64,000 nt of DNA from Rhodanobacter denitrificans (GTDB lineage Bacteria; Pseudomonadota; Gammaproteobacteria; Xanthomonadales; Rhodanobacteraceae): positions 372,001 through 436,000 of the forward strand of contig NZ_QFWQ01000003.1 of the NCBI RefSeq assembly GCF_003335105.1. The letters are read 5' to 3'. Of this stretch, positions 42,743 to 53,611 are shown in pieces. The notes beneath the pieces are model-generated. The model did not search any database. It was not told the origin of the DNA and was given only the letters and a program-made list of their open reading frames with translations. Both the position numbers and the translations under genes were made by a program. How positions within the stretch are numbered: position 1 is the first letter of the stretch; every line of letters begins with the position of its first letter.

Positions 42743-45700
42743 ATGCCCAGCCCGATCAAGCACCCGCCGCTGCCCACCACCCCGAAGCAACGCCGCTACT
42801 GGACACCACCGCACGGCTCCGCCCGGGCGCTGCTGCTGGCCGAGGCAGCGCGCACGCACGACGGCCTGCTGGTGGTGGTGGCGCGCGATACCCAGCGCGC
42901 GCAGGCGCTGGAGGCGGAACTGAAGATCTTCGCCGGTGGCCTGCCGGTGCTGCACTTCCCGGACTGGGAAACCCTGCCCTACGACGCGTTCAGCCCGCAC
43001 CCGGAGATCGTCTCGCAGCGCATCGCCACGCTGTATCGCCTGCCGGGCGTGAAGCGCGGCGTGCTGGTGGTGCCGGTAGCCACGCTGATGCAGCGGATCG
43101 CGCCGCGCTCGCACATCACCGGCTCCGGGCTGGTGCTGGCGAAGGGCCAGAAGCTCGACCTGGCGACCGAGCAGCGCCGGCTGGAAGCGTCCGGCTACCG
43201 CAACGTGCCGCAGGTGGCCGAGCCGGGCGACTTCGCGGTGCGCGGCGCGCTGCTCGACATATTCCCGATGGGCACGACCGAGCCGTACCGCATCGAGCTG
43301 TTCGACGACGAGGTGGAGTCGATCCGCAGTTTCGACCCCGAGACCCAGCGCTCGCAACAGCAGGTGGACAAGGTCGAGCTGCTGCCCGCGCGCGAGTTCC
43401 CGCTCACCGAGGAAGCGGCGAAGGAATTCCGCAGCAACCTGCGCGAGCGCTTTCCGATCGACGTGCGCCGCTGCCCGCTGTACCAGGACATGAAGGAAGG
43501 CGTGACGCCCGGCGGGATCGAGTACTACCTGCCGTTGTTCTTCCCTGTGAAGAATCCGCACATGGATGTGCGGGGTGTTGCGGAGGATCCGCATACAGGT
43601 ACGGCCACGCTGTTCGACTACCTCGCCGACGACGCGCTGTTCGTGCTCGGCGAAGGCGCCGGCGAAGCGGCCGACCAGTTCTGGACGCAGACCGCCGAAC
43701 GCTACGACCAGCGCGCCCACGACATCGAACGCCCCGTGCTGCCGCCGGCCGAGCTCTATCTGCCACCGGAAAAACTGCGCGAACAGCTCAACAGGCGGCT
43801 GCGCGTGGAAGTGGTCGAGGCCGGCCACGAGCACGCCGTCGACAGCGGCACCCAGCCGGCGCCGGAATTGCCGCTCAACCGCAAGGGCGAGGAACCCGGC
43901 ACATCGCTCCGGCATTTCCTGTCCAGCTACCCGGGGCGCGTGCTGATCGCGGCCGATTCGGCGGGGCGGCGCGAGGCGTTGATCGAGACGCTGGCGGCGG
44001 CAGGGTTGAAGCCGCAGAGCGTCGAAGGCTGGGCTGACTTTCTCCTCCCCCTGCCGGCAGGGGAGGGAGTCAAGTTCGCCATCACCGTCGCACCGCTCGA
44101 ACAGGGCTTTGCGCTGACCAAGCCCGCGCTTGCGGTGCTCACCGAGCGCGAATTGTACGGCGAGCGGGTGCGCAGCGAGCGCGACCGCAAGCGCCGCCGT
44201 GGCACCGCGCGCGATCCGGAAAGCATCATCCGCGATCTCACCGAGCTCACCATCGGTGCGCCGATCGTGCACGTGGATCACGGCGTGGGCCGTTACCAGG
44301 GCCTGGTGTCAATGGATGTCGGCGGCATGGATGGCGAGTTCCTCACCATCGAATACGCCAGGGGCGACAAGCTGTACGTGCCGGTGGCGCAACTCGGCCT
44401 GGTCAGCCGCTACTCCGGCACCGCGCCCGAGCTGGCGCCGCTGCATTCGCTGGGCGGCGACGCGTGGGAACGCGCGCGCAGGAAGGCTGCGGAGAAAGTG
44501 CGCGACGTCGCCGCCGAGCTGCTGGCGATCTACGCGCAGCGCCAGGCGCGCGGCGGCGAATCGCTGCCGATCGACCGCCAACTGGTGGAGGAGTTCGGCA
44601 GCACCTTCCCGTTCGAGGAAACCCCCGACCAGGAAACCGCGATCGAGGCCGTGCTGGTCGACCTGGCCGCGCCGCGCGCGATGGACCGGGTGATCTGCGG
44701 CGACGTCGGCTTCGGCAAGACCGAAGTCGCGCTGCGCGCCGCGTTCGCCACCGCCACCGCCGGCAAGCAGGTCGCCGTGCTGGTGCCGACCACCCTGCTC
44801 GCCCAGCAGCATTACCGCAACTTTGCGGACCGGTTCGCCGACTGGCCGGTGCGGGTGGACGTGCTGTCGCGCTTCAAGTCGACCAAGGAAGTGAACGAGG
44901 CGCTGAAGCGCCTCGCCGACGGCCAGATCGACGTGATCGTGGGCACCCACAAGCTGCTGCAGCCGGACGTCAAGTTCAGGAACCTCGGCCTGGTCATCGT
45001 CGACGAGGAGCAGCGCTTCGGCGTGCGCCAGAAGGAGCAGCTGAAGAAGCTGCGTGCCGAAGTGGACCTGCTGACGATGACCGCCACGCCGATCCCGCGC
45101 ACGCTGAACATGGCGATGGCCGGCCTGCGCGACCTCTCGCTGATCGCCACCCCGCCGGCGCACCGCTCGGCCGTGCGCACCTTCATCACGGCGTGGGATC
45201 CGGCGACGATCCGCGAGGCGCTGCAGCGCGAGCTGTCGCGCGGCGGCCAGGTGTATTTCCTGCACAACGAGGTGCAGAGCATCGAACGCACCGTGCGCGA
45301 ACTGGAGGATCTCGTGCCGGACGCGCGCATCCGCATCGCCCACGGCCAGATGCCCGAGCGCGAGCTGGAACAGGTGATGGCGGATTTCCATCGGCAGCGT
45401 TTCAACGTGCTGGTGTGCACCACCATCATCGAAACCGGCATCGACATCCCCACCGCCAACACCATCATCATCGACCGCGCCGACCACTTCGGCCTGGCCC
45501 AGCTGCACCAGTTGCGCGGCCGCGTGGGCCGCTCGCATCACCGCGCGTATGCCTACCTCGTGGTGCCCGACCGCAAGTCGATCACCGCGGACGCGCAGAA
45601 GCGGCTGGAGGCGCTGGCTTCGCTGGAAGAGCTCGGCGCCGGCTTCACCCTGGCCACGCACGACCTGGAAATCCGCGGTGCCGGCGAGCTGCTCGGCGAC

Positions 45701-46264
45701 GAGCAGTCGGGCCAGATCCAGGAGATCGGCTTCGGCCTGTACACCGAGTTGCTGGACCGCGCTGTGCGCGCACTGAAGTCGGGCAAGGTGCCGGATTTCG
45801 ACCTGAGCTCCGAGCACGAAACCGAGGTCGAGCTGCACCTGCCCGCACTGATCCCCGACGACTACCTGCCCGACGTGCACCACCGCCTCACGCTGTACAA
45901 GCGCATCGCCAGCGCGCGCAGCGAGGACGATCTGCGCGACCTGCAGGTGGAGATGATCGACCGCTTCGGCCTGCTGCCCGATCCGACCAGGCAACTCTTT
46001 GCAGTGGCCGGCCTGAAGCTGATGGCCACCCCGCTCGGCATCCGCAAGCTCGACTTCGGCGCCAGCGGCGGCCGCATCGTGTTCCGCGAGAAGCCCGAGA
46101 TCGACCCGATGACCATCATCAAGCTGATCCAGCGCCAGCCGCGCGTATACAGGCTGGACGGCCAGGACAAGCTGAAGGTGATCCTCGACCTGCCCGGCGC
46201 CAGCGAGCGCGTCCGCACCGCGCAGGAACTGCTGGTGACGCTGGGCGCGCGCCGGCCCGCCTGA
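42743..46264 (+). CDS. mfd: Transcription-repair coupling factor Mfd
   Basis: DNA translocase that removes stalled RNA polymerase and recruits UvrA. 1173 residues: UvrB-like module (about 1-350), RNA polymerase-interacting CarD-like domain ('VHVDHGVGRYQGLVSMDVG'), and the helicase core with Walker A 'VICGDVGFGKTEVALRAAF', DEEQ box 'LVIVDEEQRFGVRQKEQLKK', 'TMTATPIPRTLNMAMAGLR' and 'TTIIETGIDIPTANTIII', then a TRCF domain. Two oddities: residues 269-286 and about 434-441 are in-frame palindromic insertions relative to E. coli Mfd, listed separately. Otherwise complete. Confidence 0.97.
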   Translation: MPSPIKHPPLPTTPKQRRYWTPPHGSARALLLAEAARTHDGLLVVVARDTQRAQALEAELKIFAGGLPVLHFPDWETLPYDAFSPHPEIVSQRIATLYRLPGVKRGVLVVPVATLMQRIAPRSHITGSGLVLAKGQKLDLATEQRRLEASGYRNVPQVAEPGDFAVRGALLDIFPMGTTEPYRIELFDDEVESIRSFDPETQRSQQQVDKVELLPAREFPLTEEAAKEFRSNLRERFPIDVRRCPLYQDMKEGVTPGGIEYYLPLFFPVKNPHMDVRGVAEDPHTGTATLFDYLADDALFVLGEGAGEAADQFWTQTAERYDQRAHDIERPVLPPAELYLPPEKLREQLNRRLRVEVVEAGHEHAVDSGTQPAPELPLNRKGEEPGTSLRHFLSSYPGRVLIAADSAGRREALIETLAAAGLKPQSVEGWADFLLPLPAGEGVKFAITVAPLEQGFALTKPALAVLTERELYGERVRSERDRKRRRGTARDPESIIRDLTELTIGAPIVHVDHGVGRYQGLVSMDVGGMDGEFLTIEYARGDKLYVPVAQLGLVSRYSGTAPELAPLHSLGGDAWERARRKAAEKVRDVAAELLAIYAQRQARGGESLPIDRQLVEEFGSTFPFEETPDQETAIEAVLVDLAAPRAMDRVICGDVGFGKTEVALRAAFATATAGKQVAVLVPTTLLAQQHYRNFADRFADWPVRVDVLSRFKSTKEVNEALKRLADGQIDVIVGTHKLLQPDVKFRNLGLVIVDEEQRFGVRQKEQLKKLRAEVDLLTMTATPIPRTLNMAMAGLRDLSLIATPPAHRSAVRTFITAWDPATIREALQRELSRGGQVYFLHNEVQSIERTVRELEDLVPDARIRIAHGQMPERELEQVMADFHRQRFNVLVCTTIIETGIDIPTANTIIIDRADHFGLAQLHQLRGRVGRSHHRAYAYLVVPDRKSITADAQKRLEALASLEELGAGFTLATHDLEIRGAGELLGDEQSGQIQEIGFGLYTELLDRAVRALKSGKVPDFDLSSEHETEVELHLPALIPDDYLPDVHHRLTLYKRIASARSEDDLRDLQVEMIDRFGLLPDPTRQLFAVAGLKLMATPLGIRKLDFGASGGRIVFREKPEIDPMTIIKLIQRQPRVYRLDGQDKLKVILDLPGASERVRTAQELLVTLGARRPA
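43547..43600 (+). repeat. Palindromic repeat inserted in frame within mfd (site 1)
   Basis: 18 codons between 'LPLFF' and 'ATLFDYL'; E. coli has about 6 residues there. The DNA holds two hairpins: CCGCACAT-GG-ATGTGCGG (43556-43573) and GCGGA-GGA-TCCGC (43580-43592, GCGG-ATCCT-CCGC on the minus strand). Eight of 18 codons end in A or T, unlike flanking codons. On the minus strand an ATCCT-loop hairpin precedes a CATCCATG hairpin, the order also found in the repeat at 22958-23012. The protein gains about 16 residues. Confidence 0.7.
44044..44066 (+). repeat. Palindrome within mfd (site 2)
   Basis: CCTCCCCCTGCCGGCAGGGG with GAGG-type extension: TGCCGGCA core, CCCC/GGGG and CCT/AGG stems with a single bulge. 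It encodes 'LLPLPAGEG'. Counting from a conserved Gln to 'GF', this protein has about 7 more residues here than E. coli Mfd. A similar palindrome lies at 57380-57407. Confidence 0.55.
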
Positions 46265-46498
46265 ATCCGCCACAAGTGACCCCACGCGTTCCGGCCGGAC
46301 CGGGCCGGCTGGATCCGTGGTCGGCCGACCCGCGCCGCACGCCAGCCCGGTCATGCACTGGCACGGCCCGTGCTTGACCTGGAAGCGAAAGATGCGGCAG
46401 CGTGACGCCCCTGAGCGAGGGTAATGACTCGCCGGTCCAGCGGAACGCAATATCCACATGTACCCATGTACAAGGATCGCGTCGGGGGAGAAAGGCAA

Positions 46499-48241
46499 AT
46501 GGAAAGGCTGATCGCAATGCCGGTACCGGGCCGCTGCAGGCGGTCATGGTGCGGCTTCGTGCTCGGCCTGCTGTGGCTGCTGGGCGGCGTGGCCCACGCC
46601 GCCACCGCGCTGAACGGCGCCTGGCGCGAGGCACGTCCCGGCGACACGCCGCAAGTCGTGCTCGACGAGTACCACGCCGGCCTGTTGCGGAGTTTCGATC
46701 CGTCCCTGCTGCAACGCTTTCCCGGCAGCGACCGCGGCAGCTGGGTGGTGCTCGCGCCGCAACCGCCGTGGGACGACGCCGGGCGCATGCTGACGATCTA
46801 TCCGCCCACGCTGGGTGCGGTCACGGTATACGAGCAAGGCATCCCGCGGATGCTGGCGCTCGACGACTTCGGCGCGACAATCCACGGCCACGGCCGGCTG
46901 GCCTGGCAGGTGCCGGCCGGCACCGCGGCATCGGCAGCCATCCTGCTCAGGTTCGAGCCATCGTCGCTGCTGAGCGCGCCGGTGCGGTTCCAGTTGCAGT
47001 CGCCGTTCGAATACGCAAGGCAGGATGCACAGTGGCTGGCGTTCGCCAGCGCCTGTTTCGCGGTGATGCTGGCGATGGTGCTGATGGCGGTGTGCTTCGC
47101 GCTGATGCTACGCGACGTCACCTATGCCTGGTACGCCGGCTACATCCTCTGCTACGCGCTGATCCAGGGCATCCAGACCGGCTTCCTGTTCCATCCGATG
47201 GAATGGCAATGGCTGGCCGGCGCAACCCTGCTGGCCGGCTCGGCCGCGGTGGCATTGTCGGTCGCGTTCGCGTCGCTGTTCATGATGCGTTTCTGCGAGC
47301 TGCCGCGTTACGCGCCGCTGCTGCGGGTACCGATCGTGGCGCTGGCGGTGGGCATGATCCTGCTGGTGCTGATGCGCTGCAGCCGGCTTTCGCTGCTGGT
47401 GGAGGTGGCGCAGGTGCTGCTCAACCCGCTGCTGATGATCGGCGCCGTGTTGTTGCTGGTGGTCGCCTGCGTCGCCGCCGCGCGCCGCTCGCGCCAGGCG
47501 TGGTTTTTCCTCGCCGGCTGGACGCCGCTGCTGCTCCTCACTGCGCTGACCAGCGCCCAGGTGGGCGGTGCGCTGCCGCAACTGGACTGGCTCAACGACG
47601 CCAGCCTGGCTGGCGGCGCGTTCGAGGCGGTCGTGCTGTCGATCGGCCTGGCCGACCGCGCGCTCCGGTTGCGCCACGACCGCGACATCGTGCGCGTGCT
47701 GGCCGACCACGATGCGCTCACCAACGTGTTCAACCGCCGCGCCTGGACCGAGCGGGCCAGTGCCCTGCTGTCCGGCGGCCCGCCGCGGCCGATCGCGCTG
47801 CTGTTCCTCGACCTGGATCATTTCAAGCTGCTGAACGACCGCCAGGGCCACAACGCCGGCGACCGCGCACTGGTTGCCGTGGCCAAGGCGCTGAACGCCG
47901 AACTGCGACCTGCCGACCTGCTCGGCCGCTACGGCGGCGAGGAGTTCGTCGCCCTGCTCGACGGTACGCCGGCAGTGCAGGCCATGCACGTGGCAACCCG
48001 CCTGTGCCGGCGCGTGCACCGCCTGGAGATAGCCGTCGGCGACGATCCACTGCTGCTCACCATCAGCATCGGCGTCGCCCTGCGGCGCGAGGGCGACGAC
48101 GTGGAATCGCTGGTCGACCGCGCCGACCAGGCCATGTACGACGCCAAGCTCGGCGGCCGCAACCGGGTGTCGCTGCATGCCGGCAGCAAGCTGCCGCCGG
48201 ATGGCCCGCACCTCCATGTGGTGGAAAAGCGCGAGCGCTGA
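46499..48241 (+). CDS. Membrane diguanylate cyclase (7TM sensor + GGDEF)
   Basis: 580-residue predicted c-di-GMP synthase. Signal/anchor at the start ('FVLGLLWLLGGVAHAATALN'), a periplasmic beta-rich sensor domain (about 40-175, 7TMR-DISMED2-like), seven helices (about 180-390), then a GGDEF domain with 'DHDALTNVFNRRAWTERAS', 'LLFLDLDHFKLLNDRQGHNAG' and active site 'RYGGEEFVALL'. An RxxD inhibitory site ('RPAD') lies five residues before GGEEF, so product inhibition is expected. ATG 46499 has GGGGAG and AAAGG upstream. No EAL domain. Input signal unknown; convergent with the E1 gene. Confidence 0.88.
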   Translation: MERLIAMPVPGRCRRSWCGFVLGLLWLLGGVAHAATALNGAWREARPGDTPQVVLDEYHAGLLRSFDPSLLQRFPGSDRGSWVVLAPQPPWDDAGRMLTIYPPTLGAVTVYEQGIPRMLALDDFGATIHGHGRLAWQVPAGTAASAAILLRFEPSSLLSAPVRFQLQSPFEYARQDAQWLAFASACFAVMLAMVLMAVCFALMLRDVTYAWYAGYILCYALIQGIQTGFLFHPMEWQWLAGATLLAGSAAVALSVAFASLFMMRFCELPRYAPLLRVPIVALAVGMILLVLMRCSRLSLLVEVAQVLLNPLLMIGAVLLLVVACVAAARRSRQAWFFLAGWTPLLLLTALTSAQVGGALPQLDWLNDASLAGGAFEAVVLSIGLADRALRLRHDRDIVRVLADHDALTNVFNRRAWTERASALLSGGPPRPIALLFLDLDHFKLLNDRQGHNAGDRALVAVAKALNAELRPADLLGRYGGEEFVALLDGTPAVQAMHVATRLCRRVHRLEIAVGDDPLLLTISIGVALRREGDDVESLVDRADQAMYDAKLGGRNRVSLHAGSKLPPDGPHLHVVEKRER

Positions 48242-48253
48242 ACAGGCCCGCGA

Positions 48254-50524
<2,271 letters not shown>

Positions 50525-50555
50525 GGCGTGTTGTCGGTGAGGTGGAGGAATGTTC

Positions 50556-51182
50556 CTACAGCGGTAGATGCTGCAGCGGAGTATGGCCCGGCTGTGCCCG
50601 CACGCGATCGAGCCACGCACGGATGTTGGGAAAGGCGGACAGGTCGAAACCGCCGTCGCCGGCGCAATGGGTGTACGCATACAGCGCAATGTCGGCGACG
50701 CCGTAGCGCTCGCCGACGAACCAGTCGCGCCCGGCCAGATGCCGTTCCATCACCGCCAGCACCTGCGCGCCCTTCTGCAGCAGCGCGGGGAGTTCGGCCT
50801 GGCGCGGATGGTCGGACGGCAGCCAGCCGCGGATGAAGCGCGCCACCGCGATGCACGGCTCGTGGCTGTACTGCTCGAAGAACAGCCACTGCAGCGTCTG
50901 CGCGCGCAGCCAGGCATCCTCGGGCCCGGATCCATTCGGCCAGTAGGCGGTGCCTTCGGCGAGGTAGCACAGGATCGCGTCGGACTCCGCCAGCCGGCGG
51001 CCGTCCTCCAGCTCCAGCAGCGGCACCTTGCCGTTCGGGTTCTTCGCCAGGTAGTCCGGCGTGCGTGTCTCGCCGTGCGCGCTGTCCACGTCCACCCAGC
51101 GGTAGTCGCGGCCCAGCTGGTCCAGCAGCAACTGCAGCTTGTAGCAGTTGCCGGAGGCGCGCATGCCGTAGATGGTGATCAT
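50556..51182 (-). CDS. Glutathione S-transferase family protein
   Basis: 208 residues: N-terminal thioredoxin fold ('ITIYGMRASGNCYKLQLLLD', 'LAKNPNGKVPLLELEDGRRL', 'ESDAILCYLAEGT') with the cis-Pro and Glu-Ser glutathione contact, and an all-helical C-terminal domain ('WLFFEQYSHEPCIAVARFI', 'VADIALYAYTHCAGDGGFDL'). Catalytic residue may be Ser10, as in theta/beta-like enzymes. Its start overlaps the upstream nucleotidyltransferase-like gene (ATGA), making a tight three-gene run. Confidence 0.88.
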   Translation of the reverse strand: MITIYGMRASGNCYKLQLLLDQLGRDYRWVDVDSAHGETRTPDYLAKNPNGKVPLLELEDGRRLAESDAILCYLAEGTAYWPNGSGPEDAWLRAQTLQWLFFEQYSHEPCIAVARFIRGWLPSDHPRQAELPALLQKGAQVLAVMERHLAGRDWFVGERYGVADIALYAYTHCAGDGGFDLSAFPNIRAWLDRVRAQPGHTPLQHLPL

Positions 51183-51676
51183 GGCCTTTCCCTACTCAGT
51201 TGTTTCAGCAGCGCCACGCGCTGCAGATCCTTGGGACGTCCGAAACTTTCCAGCACGCGGATCTGTTCCACCACTGCGGGAATCGGCACCGCGAGGCCGG
51301 CCACGTCCACCGTGACGACCTCGCCGATCCGCACCGGCTTCCAGCCGCGTTCGCCGCACAGTTCGAGGCCGCCCATCACTTCCACCGGCAGGCCGGGGAA
51401 AAGGAACCGGGCGAAACGCGAGCGGAAGCGCTCCGCGGAGGGCGGCACCCAGGTCTCATCGCGTCTTGCCTGCCAGTGCCCGATCAGAGTGTCCGCGTCG
51501 CGGACGCTGGTCAGCACGTCGAGGTCGGCCACCGCCACTTCGGCACCGGCCAGTCGCGCCGCGGCGCTGCCGATCAGCATCCACGGATCACGGCAATGAC
51601 GGTGCAGGTCCGGGATCGCCGCGGCGAGTGCCTGCTGCCATGCCGTCACCGGATCGACCCGAGCAGCCACATTCAT
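51179..51676 (-). CDS. Nucleotidyltransferase-fold protein
   Basis: 165 residues with a minimal nucleotidyltransferase core: 'WMLIGSAAARLAGAEVAVAD' then 'LDVLTSVRDADTL', i.e. G-S followed by D-x-D, and a possible third acidic residue in 'VEVMGGLEL'. It lacks an obvious second domain. ATG overlap with the GNAT gene upstream and with the GST downstream indicates strong translational coupling. Function not known; antibiotic or nucleotide modification are guesses only. Confidence 0.6.
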   Translation of the reverse strand: MNVAARVDPVTAWQQALAAAIPDLHRHCRDPWMLIGSAAARLAGAEVAVADLDVLTSVRDADTLIGHWQARRDETWVPPSAERFRSRFARFLFPGLPVEVMGGLELCGERGWKPVRIGEVVTVDVAGLAVPIPAVVEQIRVLESFGRPKDLQRVALLKQLSRERP

Positions 51677-52221
51677 GACCGTGCGCGGCGCTGGCGCCAC
51701 TGCTCGCGGGTCTGCCCCCAGACATCGATCGCCACCTCCTGGAACGGAGGTGGCAGCTTGCCCGGACCTTTCATCGTTGAGCCCAGGCGCTTCGCCACGT
51801 TCTGCGAGGCGACGTTGCCGGGATCGATGCAATGGATGAGGTCGTCCCAACCGAGGTTGTCGAAGGCCCAGTCGATCGCGGCGGTGCCGGCTTCGGTGGC
51901 ATAGCCCTTGCCCCAGGCACGTGGATGGAAGGCGTAACCGATCTCGTTGCCCGGCCAGCCTTCCGGCTTCCACGGCCCGATCTGGCCCATCCACAGGCCG
52001 CTGCCTTTCTCGATCACGCCGAACATGCCGAAGCCCTGCACGAGCCACGCGCCCGGTTGCCACAGGAAACGCCGCCACGCCTCCGGCCGCGTCACCTGCC
52101 CCCCGATGAAACGGGCCGCATCCGCATTGCCCTGCAGTTCCGCGAAACCGTCGAAATCCTCGACCCGTGGCGGGCGCAGGATCAAACGGTCGGTTTCCAG
52201 CATCGGGCCGAAATGTGTCAT
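51673..52221 (-). CDS. GNAT acetyltransferase (RimJ/RimL type)
   Basis: 182 residues: 'LETDRLILRPPRVEDFDGFA' at the start is the RimJ/RimL pattern; 'EIGYAFHPRAWGKGYATEAG' is the acetyl-CoA binding loop (W-G-K-G-Y-A) and 'IHCIDPGNVASQNVAKRLGS' is the C-terminal motif. Substrate may be an N terminus or small molecule. First gene of the coupled run GNAT, nucleotidyltransferase-like, GST. Alternative start at Met7. Confidence 0.8.
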   Translation of the reverse strand: MTHFGPMLETDRLILRPPRVEDFDGFAELQGNADAARFIGGQVTRPEAWRRFLWQPGAWLVQGFGMFGVIEKGSGLWMGQIGPWKPEGWPGNEIGYAFHPRAWGKGYATEAGTAAIDWAFDNLGWDDLIHCIDPGNVASQNVAKRLGSTMKGPGKLPPPFQEVAIDVWGQTREQWRQRRARS

Positions 52222-52275
52222 GCCTTCGCCACCCTCACGCAGTCTTCTCCCGTCAATGGAAGAAGCGCCAGGAAA

Positions 52276-53445
52276 TCAGAACGCGTTGATGCCGGTCAGC
52301 TCGCGGCCCACCACCAGCTCGTGCACGGTTTCGGTGCCCTCGTAGGTGATCACCGATTCCAGGTTCAGCGCATGGCGGATCGCGCCGTGCTCGGTGGTGA
52401 TGCCGGCGCCGCCGAGGATGTCGCGGCACTGGCGCGCGATGTCGATCGCCATGCGGCAGTTGTTCCACTTGGCCAGCGAGACCTGGGTCGGCTGCATCTT
52501 GCCGGCGTCCTTCAGCCGGCCCAGCTGCAGCGATAGAAGCTGGGCGGTGGTGATGCGGCGGGCCATGTCGGCGAGCTTCAGCTGGATCGCCTGGTTCGAG
52601 GCCAGCGGGCGGCCGAACAGGATGCGCTCGGCGGTGTAGTCGAGCACTTCCTTGAGGCACGCCTGCGCCGCGCCGATCGGGCCCCAGGTAATGCCGTAGC
52701 GGGCCTGGGTCAGGCAGCCCAGCGGACCCTTCAGCCCCTTCACGTTCGGCAGTCGCGCACTGTCCGGCACGCGCACGTTGTCGAAGAACAGCGCGCTGGT
52801 GACCGAGGCGCGCAGGCTCATCTTCTTGTGCACTTCCTGCGCGGTGAAGCCCTTGGTGTCGGTCGGCACGATGAAGCCCTGGATGCCGTCCCCGGTCTGC
52901 GCCCACACGATCGCGATGTGCGCCAGGTTGCCGTTGGTGATCCACATCTTGGCGCCGTTGATGACCCAGTCGCCGCCGTCCTGCTTCGCATGGGTCTTCA
53001 TGTTGGCCGGATCGGAGCCGCCGTGCGGCTCGGTCAGGCCGAAGCAGCCGATCACCTCGCCGGCCGCCATCTTCGGCAGGTAGTGCAGCTTCTGCTCCTC
53101 GCTGCCGTAGGCGTAGATCGGGTACATGCACAGCGAGCTCTGCACCGAGGCGAAGCTGCGCAGGCCCGAGTCGCCCCGCTCCAGCTCCTGGCAGATCAGG
53201 CCGTAGCTCACGCCGTTCATGCCGGCGCAGCCGTACTTCTCGGGAATGGTGGCGCCGAGCAGGCCGAGGCTGGCGATCTCGGGCACCAGCTCCTTGGGGA
53301 AACGGCCCTGGTCGAAGCAGTCGCCGATGATCGGCAGCACGCGCTCGTCGACGAAGCGTCCGACGGTGTCCTGCACCATGCGCTCCTCGTCGGTGAGCAG
53401 CGAGCGGACGTCGTACAGATCGAGCGGATTCAGACTGACAGCCAT
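52276..53445 (-). CDS. gcdH: Glutaryl-CoA dehydrogenase
   Basis: FAD enzyme that oxidises and decarboxylates glutaryl-CoA to crotonyl-CoA in lysine and tryptophan degradation. 389 residues. The GCDH-specific 'GLRSFASVQSSLCMYPIYAY' (with the substrate-binding Arg) and 'IGCFGLTEPHGGSDP' are present, with 'ARYGITWGPIGAAQACLKEV' and the catalytic glutamate in 'VITYEGTETVHELVVGRELT'. ATG 53445 has GGAG 9 bases upstream. On the minus strand a TACAAT (53483-53478) could be a -10. It is separated from the GNAT gene by 54 bases and is divergent from the EamA transporter. Confidence 0.9.
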   Translation of the reverse strand: MAVSLNPLDLYDVRSLLTDEERMVQDTVGRFVDERVLPIIGDCFDQGRFPKELVPEIASLGLLGATIPEKYGCAGMNGVSYGLICQELERGDSGLRSFASVQSSLCMYPIYAYGSEEQKLHYLPKMAAGEVIGCFGLTEPHGGSDPANMKTHAKQDGGDWVINGAKMWITNGNLAHIAIVWAQTGDGIQGFIVPTDTKGFTAQEVHKKMSLRASVTSALFFDNVRVPDSARLPNVKGLKGPLGCLTQARYGITWGPIGAAQACLKEVLDYTAERILFGRPLASNQAIQLKLADMARRITTAQLLSLQLGRLKDAGKMQPTQVSLAKWNNCRMAIDIARQCRDILGGAGITTEHGAIRHALNLESVITYEGTETVHELVVGRELTGINAF

Positions 53446-53611
53446 GGAAGCTCCGGAGAGGGGGCGTAAAAGCCGGTATTGTAGCGCGTGCCATGTTGCC
53501 GCACAGGCCGCCGCGTACCCGACGGACGCGTACGGCCCGCGTTGGGCCTCGCCTTGCCCGGCCCCATCTTCCGCTCTCATCCCGCGCTTCACGTTTTCCC
53601 ACGGAAACCCC

